Source: Sulfitobacter sp. M05
GTDB lineage: Bacteria > Pseudomonadota > Alphaproteobacteria > Rhodobacterales > Rhodobacteraceae
Length of the DNA stretch: 64,000 nt
Direction: 5' to 3'
Assembly (NCBI RefSeq): GCF_029285175.1
Contig: NZ_JABEDH010000001.1
Location: forward strand, 558,001-622,000
The notes under the pieces were generated by a model. The model was given only the letters and a program-made list of their open reading frames with translations. It did not search any database and was not told the DNA's origin. Shown one piece after another: positions 1 through 8,101 of this stretch. The translations under genes were made by a program, and so were the position numbers. Positions within the stretch are counted from its first letter, which is position 1, and each line of letters opens with the position of its first letter.

Positions 1-113
1 ATGATCAGGAACGCATGTACCTGATAGGCCACATCGCGGCCCCAACTGGCGGCTATTGCGGCAAAAAGCGTAATCCCCGCCAGCAGGATTAGCTTGAAAT
101 AGTCAGATGTCAT
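1..113 (-). CDS. ccoN: cbb3-type cytochrome c oxidase subunit I, N-terminal fragment
   Basis: Only the first 37 codons lie in the window; the gene continues off the left edge. The peptide opens MTSDYFKLILLAGITLF and continues through SWGRDVAYQVHAFLI, the pattern of CcoN N-termini (short cytosolic start, first membrane helix, then an RD-AYQVHA stretch). CcoN is the haem/copper catalytic subunit of the high-affinity terminal oxidase used at low oxygen. The identity is supported by context: in Rhodobacter relatives ccoNOQP is divergent from a universal stress protein gene followed by fnrL, exactly as here. An FNR box lies about 90 bases upstream. The start is the ATG whose complement is at 111-113. 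Confidence 0.85.
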   Translation of the reverse strand, partial: MTSDYFKLILLAGITLFAAIAASWGRDVAYQVHAFLI

Positions 114-203
114 AATGGTGCCCCTCTTTTCACCCTCGGCCATAACCAGAGCCGGGGTGTTCATACCTATTGTGCCTTTTCCCAAGGACGGGTGCAGCGG
201 TCT

Positions 204-217
204 TTGATCTGAGTCAA
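204..217. promoter_or_regulatory. FNR/FnrL binding site between ccoN and usp
   Basis: TTGAT-CTGA-GTCAA matches the FNR consensus TTGAT-N4-ATCAA with one mismatch in the right half. It sits between the divergent ccoN and universal stress genes. A weaker copy, TTGGT-CAAG-GTCAA, lies at 236-249. FnrL is encoded 1.2 kb away. Oxygen-limited activation of ccoN, and possibly of the stress gene, is the likely role. Confidence 0.75.
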
Positions 218-307
218 TGTCTATAGGGTTTTTGCTTGGTCAAGGTCAAAGACATTGGCGTCGTATCGCAGCAATCTAGGATGGAACCGGAAGCAGGAGG
301 ACACTCT

Positions 308-1150
308 ATGTCTATTCAGACCGTCACAACGATTCTTACCGATATTGATCAGGCCCCAGCACAGCTTGAGGCGGCCATTGGCACGGCACGGGCGCTGGAT
401 GCGCATTTGCATGTTCTGGCCCTTGCCAGCGGGTTGGTGGATCAGGCCGCCATGATGGGTGCAGCGCTTGATCCCATTCCTGTAAGCCTTGGCGTTGAGG
501 ACAGTCTGGCCCGGGCTAAAGAGTTAGGGGAGCTGGCGACCACGCAGCTGTCTGCAGAAGATATTCGTTGGCATGTTGAAACCGCCGTCGGCAGCGGTGC
601 CAGCAATGCCACGGAAATCGCCCGGCACACCCGTTTCAGCGATCTGGTGGTGCAGCACCGTCTGAGTGGTCCTGCGGATCAGGACCGCACCCGCCGGCTG
701 GCCGAGACTGTGTTGTTTGAATCCGGGGTGCCGCTGTTGCTGCTTCCGGACGCCACGCAGATTGCCGCCCCGCCCAGCAAGGTTCTTGTGTCATGGGACG
801 AAAGCGATACGGCCCTGCGTGCCGTTCGTCAGGCGATGCCTTTGTTGACCAAAGCCACTTATGTGCATGTGGTGATGGTTGATCCGCCAAAAGATGCGCC
901 GGACCGTTCCGACCCCGGCGGGGCCTTAGCGCAATACCTATCGCGACAGGGTATCAAATGTGAACTTTCGGTTTGTAATCAAAACGATGGGAGTATTTCG
1001 TCCACCCTGGAGCGGCGCGCAACCGAATTGGGCTGCGGCATGATCGTGATGGGGGCCTACGGTCATTCCCGCCTGCGTGAGGCCATTTTCGGCGGCACCA
1101 CCCGGAATATCCTAGCGAACGCCACCTTGCCCGTTTTCATGGCGCATTAG
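308..1150 (+). CDS. Tandem-domain universal stress protein (UspA family)
   Basis: This 280-residue protein has two UspA-type alpha/beta domains, roughly residues 5-145 and 155-280. The second ends in GAYGHSRLREAIFGGTT, close to the nucleotide-binding pattern G-x2-G-x9-G, so ATP binding is plausible. The family acts in the cytoplasm in stress or starvation survival; the exact role is unknown. The ATG at 308 is chosen over an in-frame start at 236 because AGGAGG stands directly upstream at 296-301. The gene is divergent from ccoN and convergent with fnrL, matching the gene usually found between ccoNOQP and fnrL in Rhodobacter (about 277 residues there). FnrL control is likely from the box at 204-217. 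Confidence 0.85.
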   Translation: MSIQTVTTILTDIDQAPAQLEAAIGTARALDAHLHVLALASGLVDQAAMMGAALDPIPVSLGVEDSLARAKELGELATTQLSAEDIRWHVETAVGSGASNATEIARHTRFSDLVVQHRLSGPADQDRTRRLAETVLFESGVPLLLLPDATQIAAPPSKVLVSWDESDTALRAVRQAMPLLTKATYVHVVMVDPPKDAPDRSDPGGALAQYLSRQGIKCELSVCNQNDGSISSTLERRATELGCGMIVMGAYGHSRLREAIFGGTTRNILANATLPVFMAH

Positions 1151-1174
1151 GAGCAGCCTCGGGATCAAGCGGGT

Positions 1175-1202
1175 TTTCGAAAGAAGGGGAGGTCTTTCGA
1201 AA
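1175..1202. terminator. Perfect hairpin between convergent usp and fnrL
   Basis: TTTCGAAAG (1175-1183) and CTTTCGAAA (1194-1202) form a perfect 9-bp inverted repeat with a 10-base loop. It lies 25 bases after the usp stop and before the fnrL 3' end. There is no long T tract, so it may be a weak bidirectional terminator or an mRNA end-stabiliser. The rest of 1151-1370 shows no convincing gene. Confidence 0.4.
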
Positions 1203-1370
1203 TGCCGGGGCGGGGGAGTCGCAAGGGCGATTGCCCCGTCCATTGGCGGGGGCATACAGCGTTTCGAGTAAAACTTGAATCAAACGTTTTGGAATAGAGG
1301 CCCTATTCTTGCGCAGAGGTTTCCGACCAACGAAAAATCTCACAAACTGGCGGGTCGAAATTGGCGGGCC

Positions 1371-2117
1371 CTAGTACAGCATCCCGCCATCAGTATCGTC
1401 GCCGGTTTCGGCCATGAGCACGGTCAGATCGGGGATGGTAATGGTGCGACTGCCGGTCATTCCGATCACGCCGTCTTTGCGCAGTGCGGTCATTTGACGG
1501 CTAACGGTTTCGATGGTCAGGCCCAGATATTCGCCCATCGCCTCGCGTGACATCGGCATTTCAAACGACAACCCGTCACCAATTTTCTGAAGATGCAGCG
1601 ACGCTGTCCGCCGCCCGATCAGCGACAATAAACAGCTGATCTTTTCGCGGGCGGTCTTGCGGCCCAACAGCATCATCCATTCGCGTGCCACTTCCAGCTC
1701 GTCGAGCGACATTACCAACAATCGCTGCCCGATATGGGGGGTGACATCGATCAGCGCCTCAAAGGGTTTGCGCCGGAAGCAGCACAGGGTGACGTCCTGA
1801 ATCGCCTCTACATCATAGCTTACATGGTCACGCCCAGGCCTGCCGATAAAGTCGGAGGGCAGCAAAAGGCCCAGCATCTGGATGCGACCGTCGGGCAGGG
1901 TCCGCGACAGTTTGGCTGCCCCCGTCACCACAGACGCTACAAAGTGCATTTCGTCGCCCTGAAACATGATCTGCTGGCCGGCATCAAAGCTACGGTAGTA
2001 TTTAATGTCTTCCAAACGGCTCAATTCTTCAGAATCACAGGTCGCGCAAACTGCGCGGTTTCTGATGTTGCAATCTGCACAGGATGCAAAGTTGCCGCTG
2101 GTATGTGCCAGATTCAT
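1371..2117 (-). CDS. fnrL: Oxygen-responsive Crp/Fnr-family regulator FnrL
   Basis: This 248-residue protein has the FNR layout. The N-terminal cysteine cluster is C13, C16, C24 and C27, with C112/C113 in the sensory domain, enough to ligate a 4Fe-4S cluster. A cyclic-nucleotide-like beta roll follows, then a long dimerisation helix and a C-terminal helix-turn-helix. The recognition helix carries E203-x-x-S206-R207, the E--SR signature of FNR that reads TTGAT half sites. The protein activates microaerobic genes, such as cbb3 oxidase, when oxygen is low. Placement next to usp and ccoN is the conserved Rhodobacterales arrangement. It is divergent from choX, with about 210 bases between. Confidence 0.93.
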   Translation of the reverse strand: MNLAHTSGNFASCADCNIRNRAVCATCDSEELSRLEDIKYYRSFDAGQQIMFQGDEMHFVASVVTGAAKLSRTLPDGRIQMLGLLLPSDFIGRPGRDHVSYDVEAIQDVTLCCFRRKPFEALIDVTPHIGQRLLVMSLDELEVAREWMMLLGRKTAREKISCLLSLIGRRTASLHLQKIGDGLSFEMPMSREAMGEYLGLTIETVSRQMTALRKDGVIGMTGSRTITIPDLTVLMAETGDDTDGGMLY

Positions 2118-2284
2118 GTCTCGGGTCTTTCATTTTTCAGGTACTGCAATTCTATCACCTTGATTTGAAAACTCAATCTAGTGTGGCCGGCACTTTGGCA
2201 GGGGGTGACGCCATGTTTTGCGGTCTTTTCCGTATGAAAGCAGTGTTTCAGCATGATATTGGTTGCAATGCCTCTCGCAATCGC

Positions 2285-2312
2285 TTTTTATTGACGCAAC
2301 GATCAATAAAAA
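2285..2312. promoter_or_regulatory. Large palindromic operator upstream of choX
   Basis: TTTTTATTGA (2285-2294) and TCAATAAAAA (2303-2312) form a perfect 10-bp inverted repeat around an 8-base centre, ending 15 bases before the choX start. The spacing is wrong for FNR. The TATTGA/TCAATA half sites resemble operators of BetI-type TetR repressors, which respond to choline, so I infer choline-dependent control. No betI is in the window. Confidence 0.55.
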
Positions 2313-2327
2313 ATCCGGGAGAATTTT

Positions 2328-3248
2328 ATGAAACGTCTATTGGCCACGACAGCCGTCGCCCTTGGCTTTGCCACATCTTTGTCCGCAGCTGGATGCGACA
2401 AGGTGACCTTTTCTGATGTTGGCTGGACTGACATCACGGCAACCACGGCTGCCGCCTCTGTTGTACTGGATGCATTGGGCTATGAAACCGAAACAAAGAT
2501 CCTGTCCGTTCCGGTCACCTATACCTCAATGGCGGCGGGCGACATTGATGTCTTTCTGGGCAACTGGATGCCGACAATGGAGGCCGATATCGCCCCTTAT
2601 CGCGAGGCCGGCACTGTTGATACCGTGCGCGCCAACCTGACTGGCGCAAAATACACGCTGGCGGTGAATAAAGCCGCTGCGGATATGGGCATCACTTCAT
2701 TTGCCGACATCGCCGCCAAAGCCGACGCGCTGGACGGCAAGATCTATGGCATCGAACCGGGCAATGACGGCAACCGTCTGATCCAGTCGATGATTGATGA
2801 CAACGCGTTCGACCTGAAAGAGTTCGAAGTGGTCGAATCCTCCGAGCAGGGCATGTTGGCGCAGGTTAAGCGCCTAAGCCGTAAAGGTGATCCGATTGTC
2901 TTCCTTGGCTGGGAACCCCACCCGATGAACGCCAATTTCGACCTGACCTATCTGGAAGGTGGCGATGATTTCTTTGGCCCTGATCTGGGCGGTGCGACAG
3001 TGCATACCAACACCCGTGCGGGATATGTCAGCGAATGTCCAAATGTTGGCAAGCTGTTGGGTAACATGGAATTCACGCTGGCCATGGAAAACGAAATCAT
3101 GGGCGCGATTCTGGATGACGGCAATGATCCCGAAGAGGCCGCTGCCATGTGGATCAAGGCAAACGCCGATGTGCTTGGCGGATGGCTTGACGGTGTGACC
3201 ACCAAGGACGGTGGTGAGGCGATGGCCGCGACGGCCGCGCTGAAGTAA
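2328..3248 (+). CDS. choX: Choline ABC transporter, periplasmic choline-binding protein
   Basis: This 306-residue protein opens with a Sec signal peptide of about 21 residues and then a glycine betaine/choline-binding (OpuAC) domain. The aromatic box that cages the choline head group in Sinorhizobium meliloti ChoX (W43, D45, W90, Y119, W205) is matched here by W33, D35, W80, Y109 and W195, all at a constant offset of ten. This supports choline rather than a general betaine. The protein delivers choline to the ChoW/ChoV importer for use as osmolyte precursor or carbon and nitrogen source. GGGAG precedes the start. It is the first gene of choXWV and is preceded by a large palindromic operator. 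Confidence 0.92.
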   Translation: MKRLLATTAVALGFATSLSAAGCDKVTFSDVGWTDITATTAAASVVLDALGYETETKILSVPVTYTSMAAGDIDVFLGNWMPTMEADIAPYREAGTVDTVRANLTGAKYTLAVNKAAADMGITSFADIAAKADALDGKIYGIEPGNDGNRLIQSMIDDNAFDLKEFEVVESSEQGMLAQVKRLSRKGDPIVFLGWEPHPMNANFDLTYLEGGDDFFGPDLGGATVHTNTRAGYVSECPNVGKLLGNMEFTLAMENEIMGAILDDGNDPEEAAAMWIKANADVLGGWLDGVTTKDGGEAMAATAALK

Positions 3249-3266
3249 TCGCGACAGAGTGTAAAA

Positions 3267-3297
3267 AATGCCCGCCCTGATCCTTGGGGCGGGCATT
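3267..3297 (+). terminator. Hairpin between choX and choW
   Basis: AATGCCCGCCC (3267-3277) pairs perfectly with GGGCGGGCATT (3287-3297), followed by GTGTTTT. Because choW follows within 20 bases, this is more likely a partial terminator or 3' stabiliser that raises choX mRNA over choWV than an operon end. Confidence 0.7.
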
Positions 3298-3316
3298 GTG
3301 TTTTCGGGGGGACGTG

Positions 3317-4150
3317 ATGAACTGGCTGACGGACAACAAGATACCGATTGATGACATCGCGGAGGCGGCGTTTGATTGGCTTCAGATCAAGGGCGAGTGG
3401 TTCTTTGACGGGCTGGCGCAGGTGATGGAATGGTTGATTGACGCCATCCTGTGGGTGCTGCAAACGCCACATCCTCTGCTGGTGATTGCCGCTTTTGCCG
3501 CGCTTACCTGGGGTATTCAGCGCAATTGGAAAACCGTGGCCTTTATTGTCATCGGTTTTCTGTTCATCCTTAATCAGGATTACTGGGAGGAGACCACCGA
3601 AAGCTTGACGCTGGTGCTTTCCGCCTGTGTGGTCTGTATGGGCGTCGGCGTTCCGATCGGCATCGCCGCAGCGCATCGTCCGCGCCTTTACCGTTTCATG
3701 CGGCCTGTGTTGGACTTGATGCAGACACTGCCAACATTTGTTTATCTGATCCCTGCCATTGTGTTCTTTGGCATCGGTATGGTGCCCGGCCTGATTGCCA
3801 CGGTGATCTTTGTGCTGCCAGCCCCGATCCGCCTGACCCAGCTTGGCATCGCTTCTACCCCCAAATCTCTGCTGGAAGCGGCGCAGGCCTTTGGCGCAAC
3901 GCCGCGCCAGACCCTGTGGAAAATCGAACTGCCCTATGCGCTGCCCCAGATCATGACAGGGTTGAACCAGACGATCATGTTGTCCCTGTCGATGGTGGTG
4001 ATTGCCGCCCTTGTTGGGGCGGACGGATTGGGCGTGCCGGTGGTACGTGCGTTGAACTCGGTGAACACCGGATTGGGATTTGAAAGCGGTCTGATTATCG
4101 TGGTGGTCGCCATCATGTTGGACCGGATGTTGCGGGTGGGACAAAAATGA
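3317..4150 (+). CDS. choW: Choline ABC transporter permease
   Basis: This 277-residue inner-membrane permease belongs to the ProW/ChoW type. An N-terminal amphipathic stretch is followed by about six hydrophobic helices. The cytoplasmic coupling loop has the EAA form (EAAQAFGATPRQTLWKIELP, about residues 180-200). It forms the membrane channel for choline brought by ChoX. The ATG at 3317 follows a GGGGGG-type ribosome site; an upstream in-frame start would lie inside the intergenic hairpin and is rejected. The stop overlaps the choV start as ATGA, so the two are translationally coupled. Confidence 0.92.
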   Translation: MNWLTDNKIPIDDIAEAAFDWLQIKGEWFFDGLAQVMEWLIDAILWVLQTPHPLLVIAAFAALTWGIQRNWKTVAFIVIGFLFILNQDYWEETTESLTLVLSACVVCMGVGVPIGIAAAHRPRLYRFMRPVLDLMQTLPTFVYLIPAIVFFGIGMVPGLIATVIFVLPAPIRLTQLGIASTPKSLLEAAQAFGATPRQTLWKIELPYALPQIMTGLNQTIMLSLSMVVIAALVGADGLGVPVVRALNSVNTGLGFESGLIIVVVAIMLDRMLRVGQK

Positions 4151-5163
4151 ACACGGCTGTAAAATTCGATAATGTTTCCATCGTCTTTGGCGAGAAACCC
4201 AAGGCGGCGCTGGAACTGATGGATCAGGGCCAGAACCGTCCCGAGATCGAGGCGGCCACGGGGCAGGTGCTTGGCGTACACAACTGCTCGCTTGAGGTGG
4301 CCGAGGGGGAAATCCTTGTGCTGATGGGCCTGTCCGGCTCTGGCAAATCGACCTTGTTGCGGGCGGTTAACGGCCTGAACCCGGTGGCGCGTGGCAATGT
4401 GGTGGTCAACGACGGCGCATGGTCCGCCAACGTGCAGGAATGTAGCCCTGCCGATCTGCGCAAGGTTCGGCGTGAATGTGTGTCGATGGTGTTTCAGCAA
4501 TTCGGCCTGCTGCCGTGGCGCAGCGTACGTGACAATGTGGCGATGGCGCTGGAATTTTCCGACACCCCCAAGGCCGAGCGCAATGCCCGTGCCGAAAAGC
4601 AACTGGCACTGGTCGGTCTGTCCGATTGGGCTGACCGCAAGGTGGGCGATCTGTCTGGTGGTATGCAACAACGTGTCGGGCTGGCGCGTGCCTTTGTGAC
4701 CGAAGCGCCAATTTTGCTGATGGACGAACCGTTTTCCGCACTGGACCCGTTGATCCGCACCCGCCTGCAAGACGAGTTGCTGGAACTCCAGCGGGATCTG
4801 AAACGCACGATTATTTTTGTCAGCCATGATCTGGACGAGGCCTTCAAACTGGGGGGGCGTATCGCGATTATGGAGGGCGGGCGCATCGTGCAGCTGGGCA
4901 CCCCGCGCGAGATTTTCTCGAACCCGGCATCGGATTATGTCGCTGACTTTGTGTCCAATATGAACCCCTTGGGTGTCTTGACGGCCCGCGACGTGATGGA
5001 TCCGGCCAGCGATGAAACGGCCCCTCTGGTGGCGGCCGAGACACCCGTTGCCGCGTTGATCCAGCAACTGACCGGCGAAACCGGGGCGCTTCGGGTGATG
5101 GAAGGGGACAGCGTGCTAGGCACGGTCACAGCCCAAAGCATCGTCGCGCGGCTCTGCGTCTAG
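4147..5163 (+). CDS. choV: Choline ABC transporter ATP-binding subunit
   Basis: This 338-residue ATPase of the ProV/ChoV group energises choline import. The Walker A is GLSGSGKST, the signature LSGGMQQR, and the Walker B ILLMDEP followed by a switch histidine in VSHDLDEA. After the nucleotide domain (to about residue 275) comes a short C-terminal region where related proteins carry CBS modules; here it is only about 60 residues, so at most one degenerate CBS unit. The start overlaps choW by four bases. Just after the stop is a small GC stem (GCCGC/GCGGC), not a clear terminator. Confidence 0.92.
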   Translation: MNTAVKFDNVSIVFGEKPKAALELMDQGQNRPEIEAATGQVLGVHNCSLEVAEGEILVLMGLSGSGKSTLLRAVNGLNPVARGNVVVNDGAWSANVQECSPADLRKVRRECVSMVFQQFGLLPWRSVRDNVAMALEFSDTPKAERNARAEKQLALVGLSDWADRKVGDLSGGMQQRVGLARAFVTEAPILLMDEPFSALDPLIRTRLQDELLELQRDLKRTIIFVSHDLDEAFKLGGRIAIMEGGRIVQLGTPREIFSNPASDYVADFVSNMNPLGVLTARDVMDPASDETAPLVAAETPVAALIQQLTGETGALRVMEGDSVLGTVTAQSIVARLCV

Positions 5164-5390
5164 CGCCGCGCCCTGCCTGCGGCTTTAGCGCCGTGGTTTC
5201 CTATTGATGATCCCGCCTGTGAGTACATTCCGGTCTGCGCTATGTGGCCGCGCGGGGGACGGTGCATGTTCAAACAGATCCGCATCCATTAACAATGTCC
5301 GAAACGGCAAAGCTGTTTTGGACATCAAACATGCAGTATCACCGGCAAGTCATTGTTTATAAATTTAAATTCTGCTGGGAAAGTTTGAAA

Positions 5391-5466
5391 TGGTGCCCCC
5401 ACACGGACTCGAACCGCGGACCTATTGATTACAAATCAATTGCTCTACCAGCTGAGCTATAGGGGC
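5391..5466 (-). tRNA. tRNA-Thr (anticodon UGU)
   Basis: The minus strand folds as a full cloverleaf. The acceptor GCCCCTA pairs with TGGGGGC (one wobble), the D arm is GCTCAGCTGGTAGAGC, and the anticodon stem ATTGA/TCAAT holds a loop with TGT. The T arm is CGCGG-TTCGAGT-CCGTG and an encoded CCA ends the gene at 5391. UGU reads threonine ACN codons. It stands alone between choV and the next gene. The flanks 5164-5390 and 5467-5690 show no gene. Confidence 0.95.
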
Positions 5467-5690
5467 AGGCGTCCTAGGGACGTCTCGACCTTCCGACTGA
5501 CTTGCATCTGCCTAAGGTGTGCGCGTTCTTTAGTAGATCATGTTTTGGGATGCAAGCACTCTCGACACCAAAAATGCATCATTTTTAAAATCGTTTTTTT
5601 CTGCGCCATTCGATCCGATTTAGATGTTTTACACCCAAAGCCCGAGCCTGTATTCAACAGGCCATTATTTCACGTAGCGGGTAGGGATTT

Positions 5691-6566
5691 ATGCAGCTGG
5701 TTTTGCAGACAGGCGCCCATTTTACCGAGCAGGAGCGGCTGATCAAATCAGTCCTGCGCAACAAAGAGGCCTTTGCCAAACGCGGTGTGATCGTCCCGGG
5801 GCCAAACAGCTATCGCGGGTTGGTGCGTGAGACGTTGAATGCAATGCGCAAAACGCCGGCCTCGCCGCAGGCGCGCGAGGTCCTGCTGGATGTGATGCTG
5901 GATGGGTCGCCCGCTGACCGCCTGATCCTGTCGGATGCGAACTTCTTCCGCACGGCAGGCACTGCAATTCAGGAAGGCGTGCTTTATCCGGCGGCGGCCG
6001 GGCGCATGGCGCATATGGCGGCATTGTTTCCCGATGACGAGATCGAGATTTATCTGGCGGTGCGCAATCCTGCCACCTTTATCCCGATCATCTACGGCAA
6101 TGCGATTGATCAATCTGCCGCGGCGTTTTGGGGCGGGCGCCACCCGCAGGATCTGCGCTGGTCCGACACCATTGCTGACATCCGCGAGGCAGCACCAAAT
6201 ATCGCCATCACCGTATGGTGTAGCGAGGATACGCCACTGATCTGGGCTCAGATTATTCGCGAACTCGGTGGCGTTGAGCATCATCAAAAGATTGTTGGCG
6301 GCTTTGATCTTTTGTCGAGCATCATGTCGAAAGAGGGGATGGAGCGGCTGCGCAGCTATATGCATCTGCATCAGGACATCACCGAAGTGCAAAAGCGCAG
6401 GGTCATCGGGGCGTTTCTTGACAAATTCGCTTTGGATGATGCGATTGAAGAAGAACTCGATATGCCCGATTGGACCGAAGCGCTGGTCGATGAACTGACC
6501 GAGCTTTACGACGAGGACATGATGACGGTTCAACGGATGGACGGTGTCCGCATGATCGCGCCCTGA
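5691..6566 (+). CDS. Conserved hypothetical protein, sulfotransferase-like fold
   Basis: This 291-residue protein is of unknown function. The first 35 residues (LVLQTGAHFT ... N ... G-VPG) follow the layout of bacterial sulfotransferase-like proteins, where a GAHKTGTT loop binds PAPS, but here the loop reads GAHFTEQE and lacks the lysine and threonines. Near residue 120 an IYLAVRNP stretch resembles the R-NP motif of that fold. No signal peptide or membrane helix is seen. The C-terminus is acidic. I infer a P-loop-derived fold that no longer binds the usual nucleotide, or a divergent cell-surface modification enzyme. The gene is monocistronic, downstream of the opposing tRNA-Thr. Start 5691 has AGCGGGTAGGG upstream. 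Confidence 0.6.
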   Translation: MQLVLQTGAHFTEQERLIKSVLRNKEAFAKRGVIVPGPNSYRGLVRETLNAMRKTPASPQAREVLLDVMLDGSPADRLILSDANFFRTAGTAIQEGVLYPAAAGRMAHMAALFPDDEIEIYLAVRNPATFIPIIYGNAIDQSAAAFWGGRHPQDLRWSDTIADIREAAPNIAITVWCSEDTPLIWAQIIRELGGVEHHQKIVGGFDLLSSIMSKEGMERLRSYMHLHQDITEVQKRRVIGAFLDKFALDDAIEEELDMPDWTEALVDELTELYDEDMMTVQRMDGVRMIAP

Positions 6567-6829
6567 CAAATACAGGTGCGAGGGGGGACGTCAGCCAAAG
6601 TCGTGCGCGATTTGCGGGGCCAGTTCGGTCGTCACGGCATAGGCGGCGGGATAGCCTCTTTGGTGCAGCGCTCAACACGGCATCGTCGACATGGGTTTGG
6701 GGCAGATAAATCTGACTGCCGCATTTATCGTGTTTAGCTACTCTTGGGTCCACCCGTGGAGATCGGTTACACCTGCGGATACATAGTGAAACAAGATTGC
6801 CGCCAGCGGTGCTTGCGTTGCTCCGCCTC
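6567..6829. other. Gene-free stretch with possible coding remnants
   Basis: No intact gene is seen. On the minus strand one frame reads CGSQIYLPQTHVDDAVL (about 6675-6730). After an apparent frame change it continues as YPAAYAVTTELAPQIAHDFG and stops near 6590. The two parts read like one protein C-terminus broken by a frameshift. I do not recognise the family. Confidence 0.3.
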
Positions 6830-7738
6830 TCAGGCCGATGGGGTGTTTTCGTCTTTCCAGCGCCGGTAGGCTGCGTTTAACCCGGCCAATGTCATGGGCT
6901 CGGCATTTGCAACTGTGGCCGGTGCGCCTTGTGTTTGCAGGGCACGGACATAGGGCGCAGCCGCTGCGTCGGTCCCGATGATGGCGATGTTGGTGCCCAG
7001 CCAATAAGGGCGCGCGGCAGCCAGTTCTGCACCGATCAACAGGCCGGTCAGCCGCGCCCTCCCAACTTCGACGGGGGCATCATCCAACAGCTGATCGGCG
7101 TGAAGCGTGAACAGCCGGGCGGCAAGTTTCTCGGGCTTACTCAGGGCTTCCTCGACGGTGGTGTCAAAGGTGCCCTGATCCCAATCTTCGGACGCAACCG
7201 ACGGGCGCAGCACCGAATGCGCGGCCAGAAGGCTGGCTAGCGTGCCGCTCATATAGGTCTGGAAGCTGACCACTTCGCCAGCGGAAATCTGGGCCCATTT
7301 TGTGTGCGCACCTGGCAGGCAGATCACCCCGTCCCACTCTGGATTCAGCGCAAGGAAACCGGCGATACGGGTTTCTTCGCCATGCATAATGTCCGAGGGT
7401 GTGGTTTGCCGCAGGCCGGCAACGACATGCAGGTTGAAATGCGCGCTTGGGGCGGGAACCGGCCCTTGAGCCAAAGGCGGGCAGGGCACAGCGTGACGGG
7501 GGACATCAATCCAGCCACCAGAGGAGCCGAGCAAACCGCAAGCGATAACCGGGGTCTGTTGTGACACCTGCCAGCCATCCAGAACTGCCGTCAGGGCCAG
7601 TTCGAAACCGTCGCGGGTTGATCCGTCAATTTCGTCGCTGGAGTGTGCTTTGGCCAGTGCGCGTCCTTCGGCCATTGCCCAGGCACACAGGCTATTGCTG
7701 TCCCAGTCTAGCGCGATCCAGTCCGGTGTTACATTCAT
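6830..7738 (-). CDS. 2-dehydro-3-deoxygalactonokinase family protein, divergent
   Basis: This 302-residue protein of the DgoK family (sugar kinase/actin fold) would phosphorylate 2-keto-3-deoxygalactonate in galactonate breakdown. Family landmarks are recognisable: CGLLGSSGGW, HGEETRIAGF and LPGAHTKWA. The phosphate-binding start is altered, however: the usual DWGTSSLRAW reads DWDSNSLCAW. The usual partner, a KDPGal aldolase gene, is absent, and both flanks are gene-free. The gene may be an eroding remnant of a galactonate operon or have changed substrate. The start at 7738 (ATGAATGTAACACC) follows a GGTAAG site; an upstream in-frame start gives a basic, non-family extension. Confidence 0.7.
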   Translation of the reverse strand: MNVTPDWIALDWDSNSLCAWAMAEGRALAKAHSSDEIDGSTRDGFELALTAVLDGWQVSQQTPVIACGLLGSSGGWIDVPRHAVPCPPLAQGPVPAPSAHFNLHVVAGLRQTTPSDIMHGEETRIAGFLALNPEWDGVICLPGAHTKWAQISAGEVVSFQTYMSGTLASLLAAHSVLRPSVASEDWDQGTFDTTVEEALSKPEKLAARLFTLHADQLLDDAPVEVGRARLTGLLIGAELAAARPYWLGTNIAIIGTDAAAAPYVRALQTQGAPATVANAEPMTLAGLNAAYRRWKDENTPSA

Positions 7739-8101
7739 TCTGGTCTTACCCTGTCTGTATCCGTTTGTTTCATTGGTCTTTGTTATCGGGCTGGCATCCT
7801 TATGGGGCCGTCTTTTGTGACCAAGGCCAAGCCTGTTTATCCCCCGCAAGAGTTCCGGACAGCGGCAGGCCAGCGCCTTTCAAGGATGCGCGGTCAATCT
7901 ATCCGGTGCCGCCTGATTGTCCAGTCGTGCGATTGGTCAAATGCCTGCTGTCAGGGCGGGCTGTGCTTGGGCATTAAAAACAGTTTCTTGCGATTTCATA
8001 GTGCAGTGCAGCATTTCCTTTACGTATAAAATGTTTTTACTTGAAGCATGGTTGCTTTGGCCCTAGCCTGATCTCAAGACTGCGGAATTGGGGAGACTGA
8101 A
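7739..8101. other. Intergenic region upstream of the tryptophan/anthranilate operon
   Basis: These 363 bases hold no convincing gene; short open frames here lack ribosome sites and family resemblance. The last 100 bases are AT-rich (a TATAAAAT tract at 8025-8032) and presumably contain the promoter of the operon starting at 8102, which has GGGAGA just ahead of its start. I could not assign a -35 box or a clear MarR-type palindrome. Confidence 0.4.

Noticed and set aside
1275-1550. Plus-strand open frame overlapping the end of fnrL
   Set aside because: Most of it is antisense to the FnrL DNA-binding domain and no start signal is present.
2150-2177. FnrL autoregulatory site (TTGAT...CTCAA) upstream of fnrL
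   Set aside because: Half sites are separated by seven bases and the match is partial.
2291-2306. FNR box TTGAC...ATCAA ahead of choX
   Set aside because: The spacing between half sites is six bases instead of four; the larger perfect palindrome explains the symmetry better.
2948-4144. Open frame of about 400 codons on the minus strand, antisense to choX and choW
   Set aside because: It lies opposite genes with clear families, is rich in His/Gln/Arg typical of antisense translation, and has no ribosome site.
7802-8029. Short protein gene upstream of the tryptophan operon
   Set aside because: No ribosome site, no family resemblance, and Cys/Arg-rich composition typical of non-coding frames.
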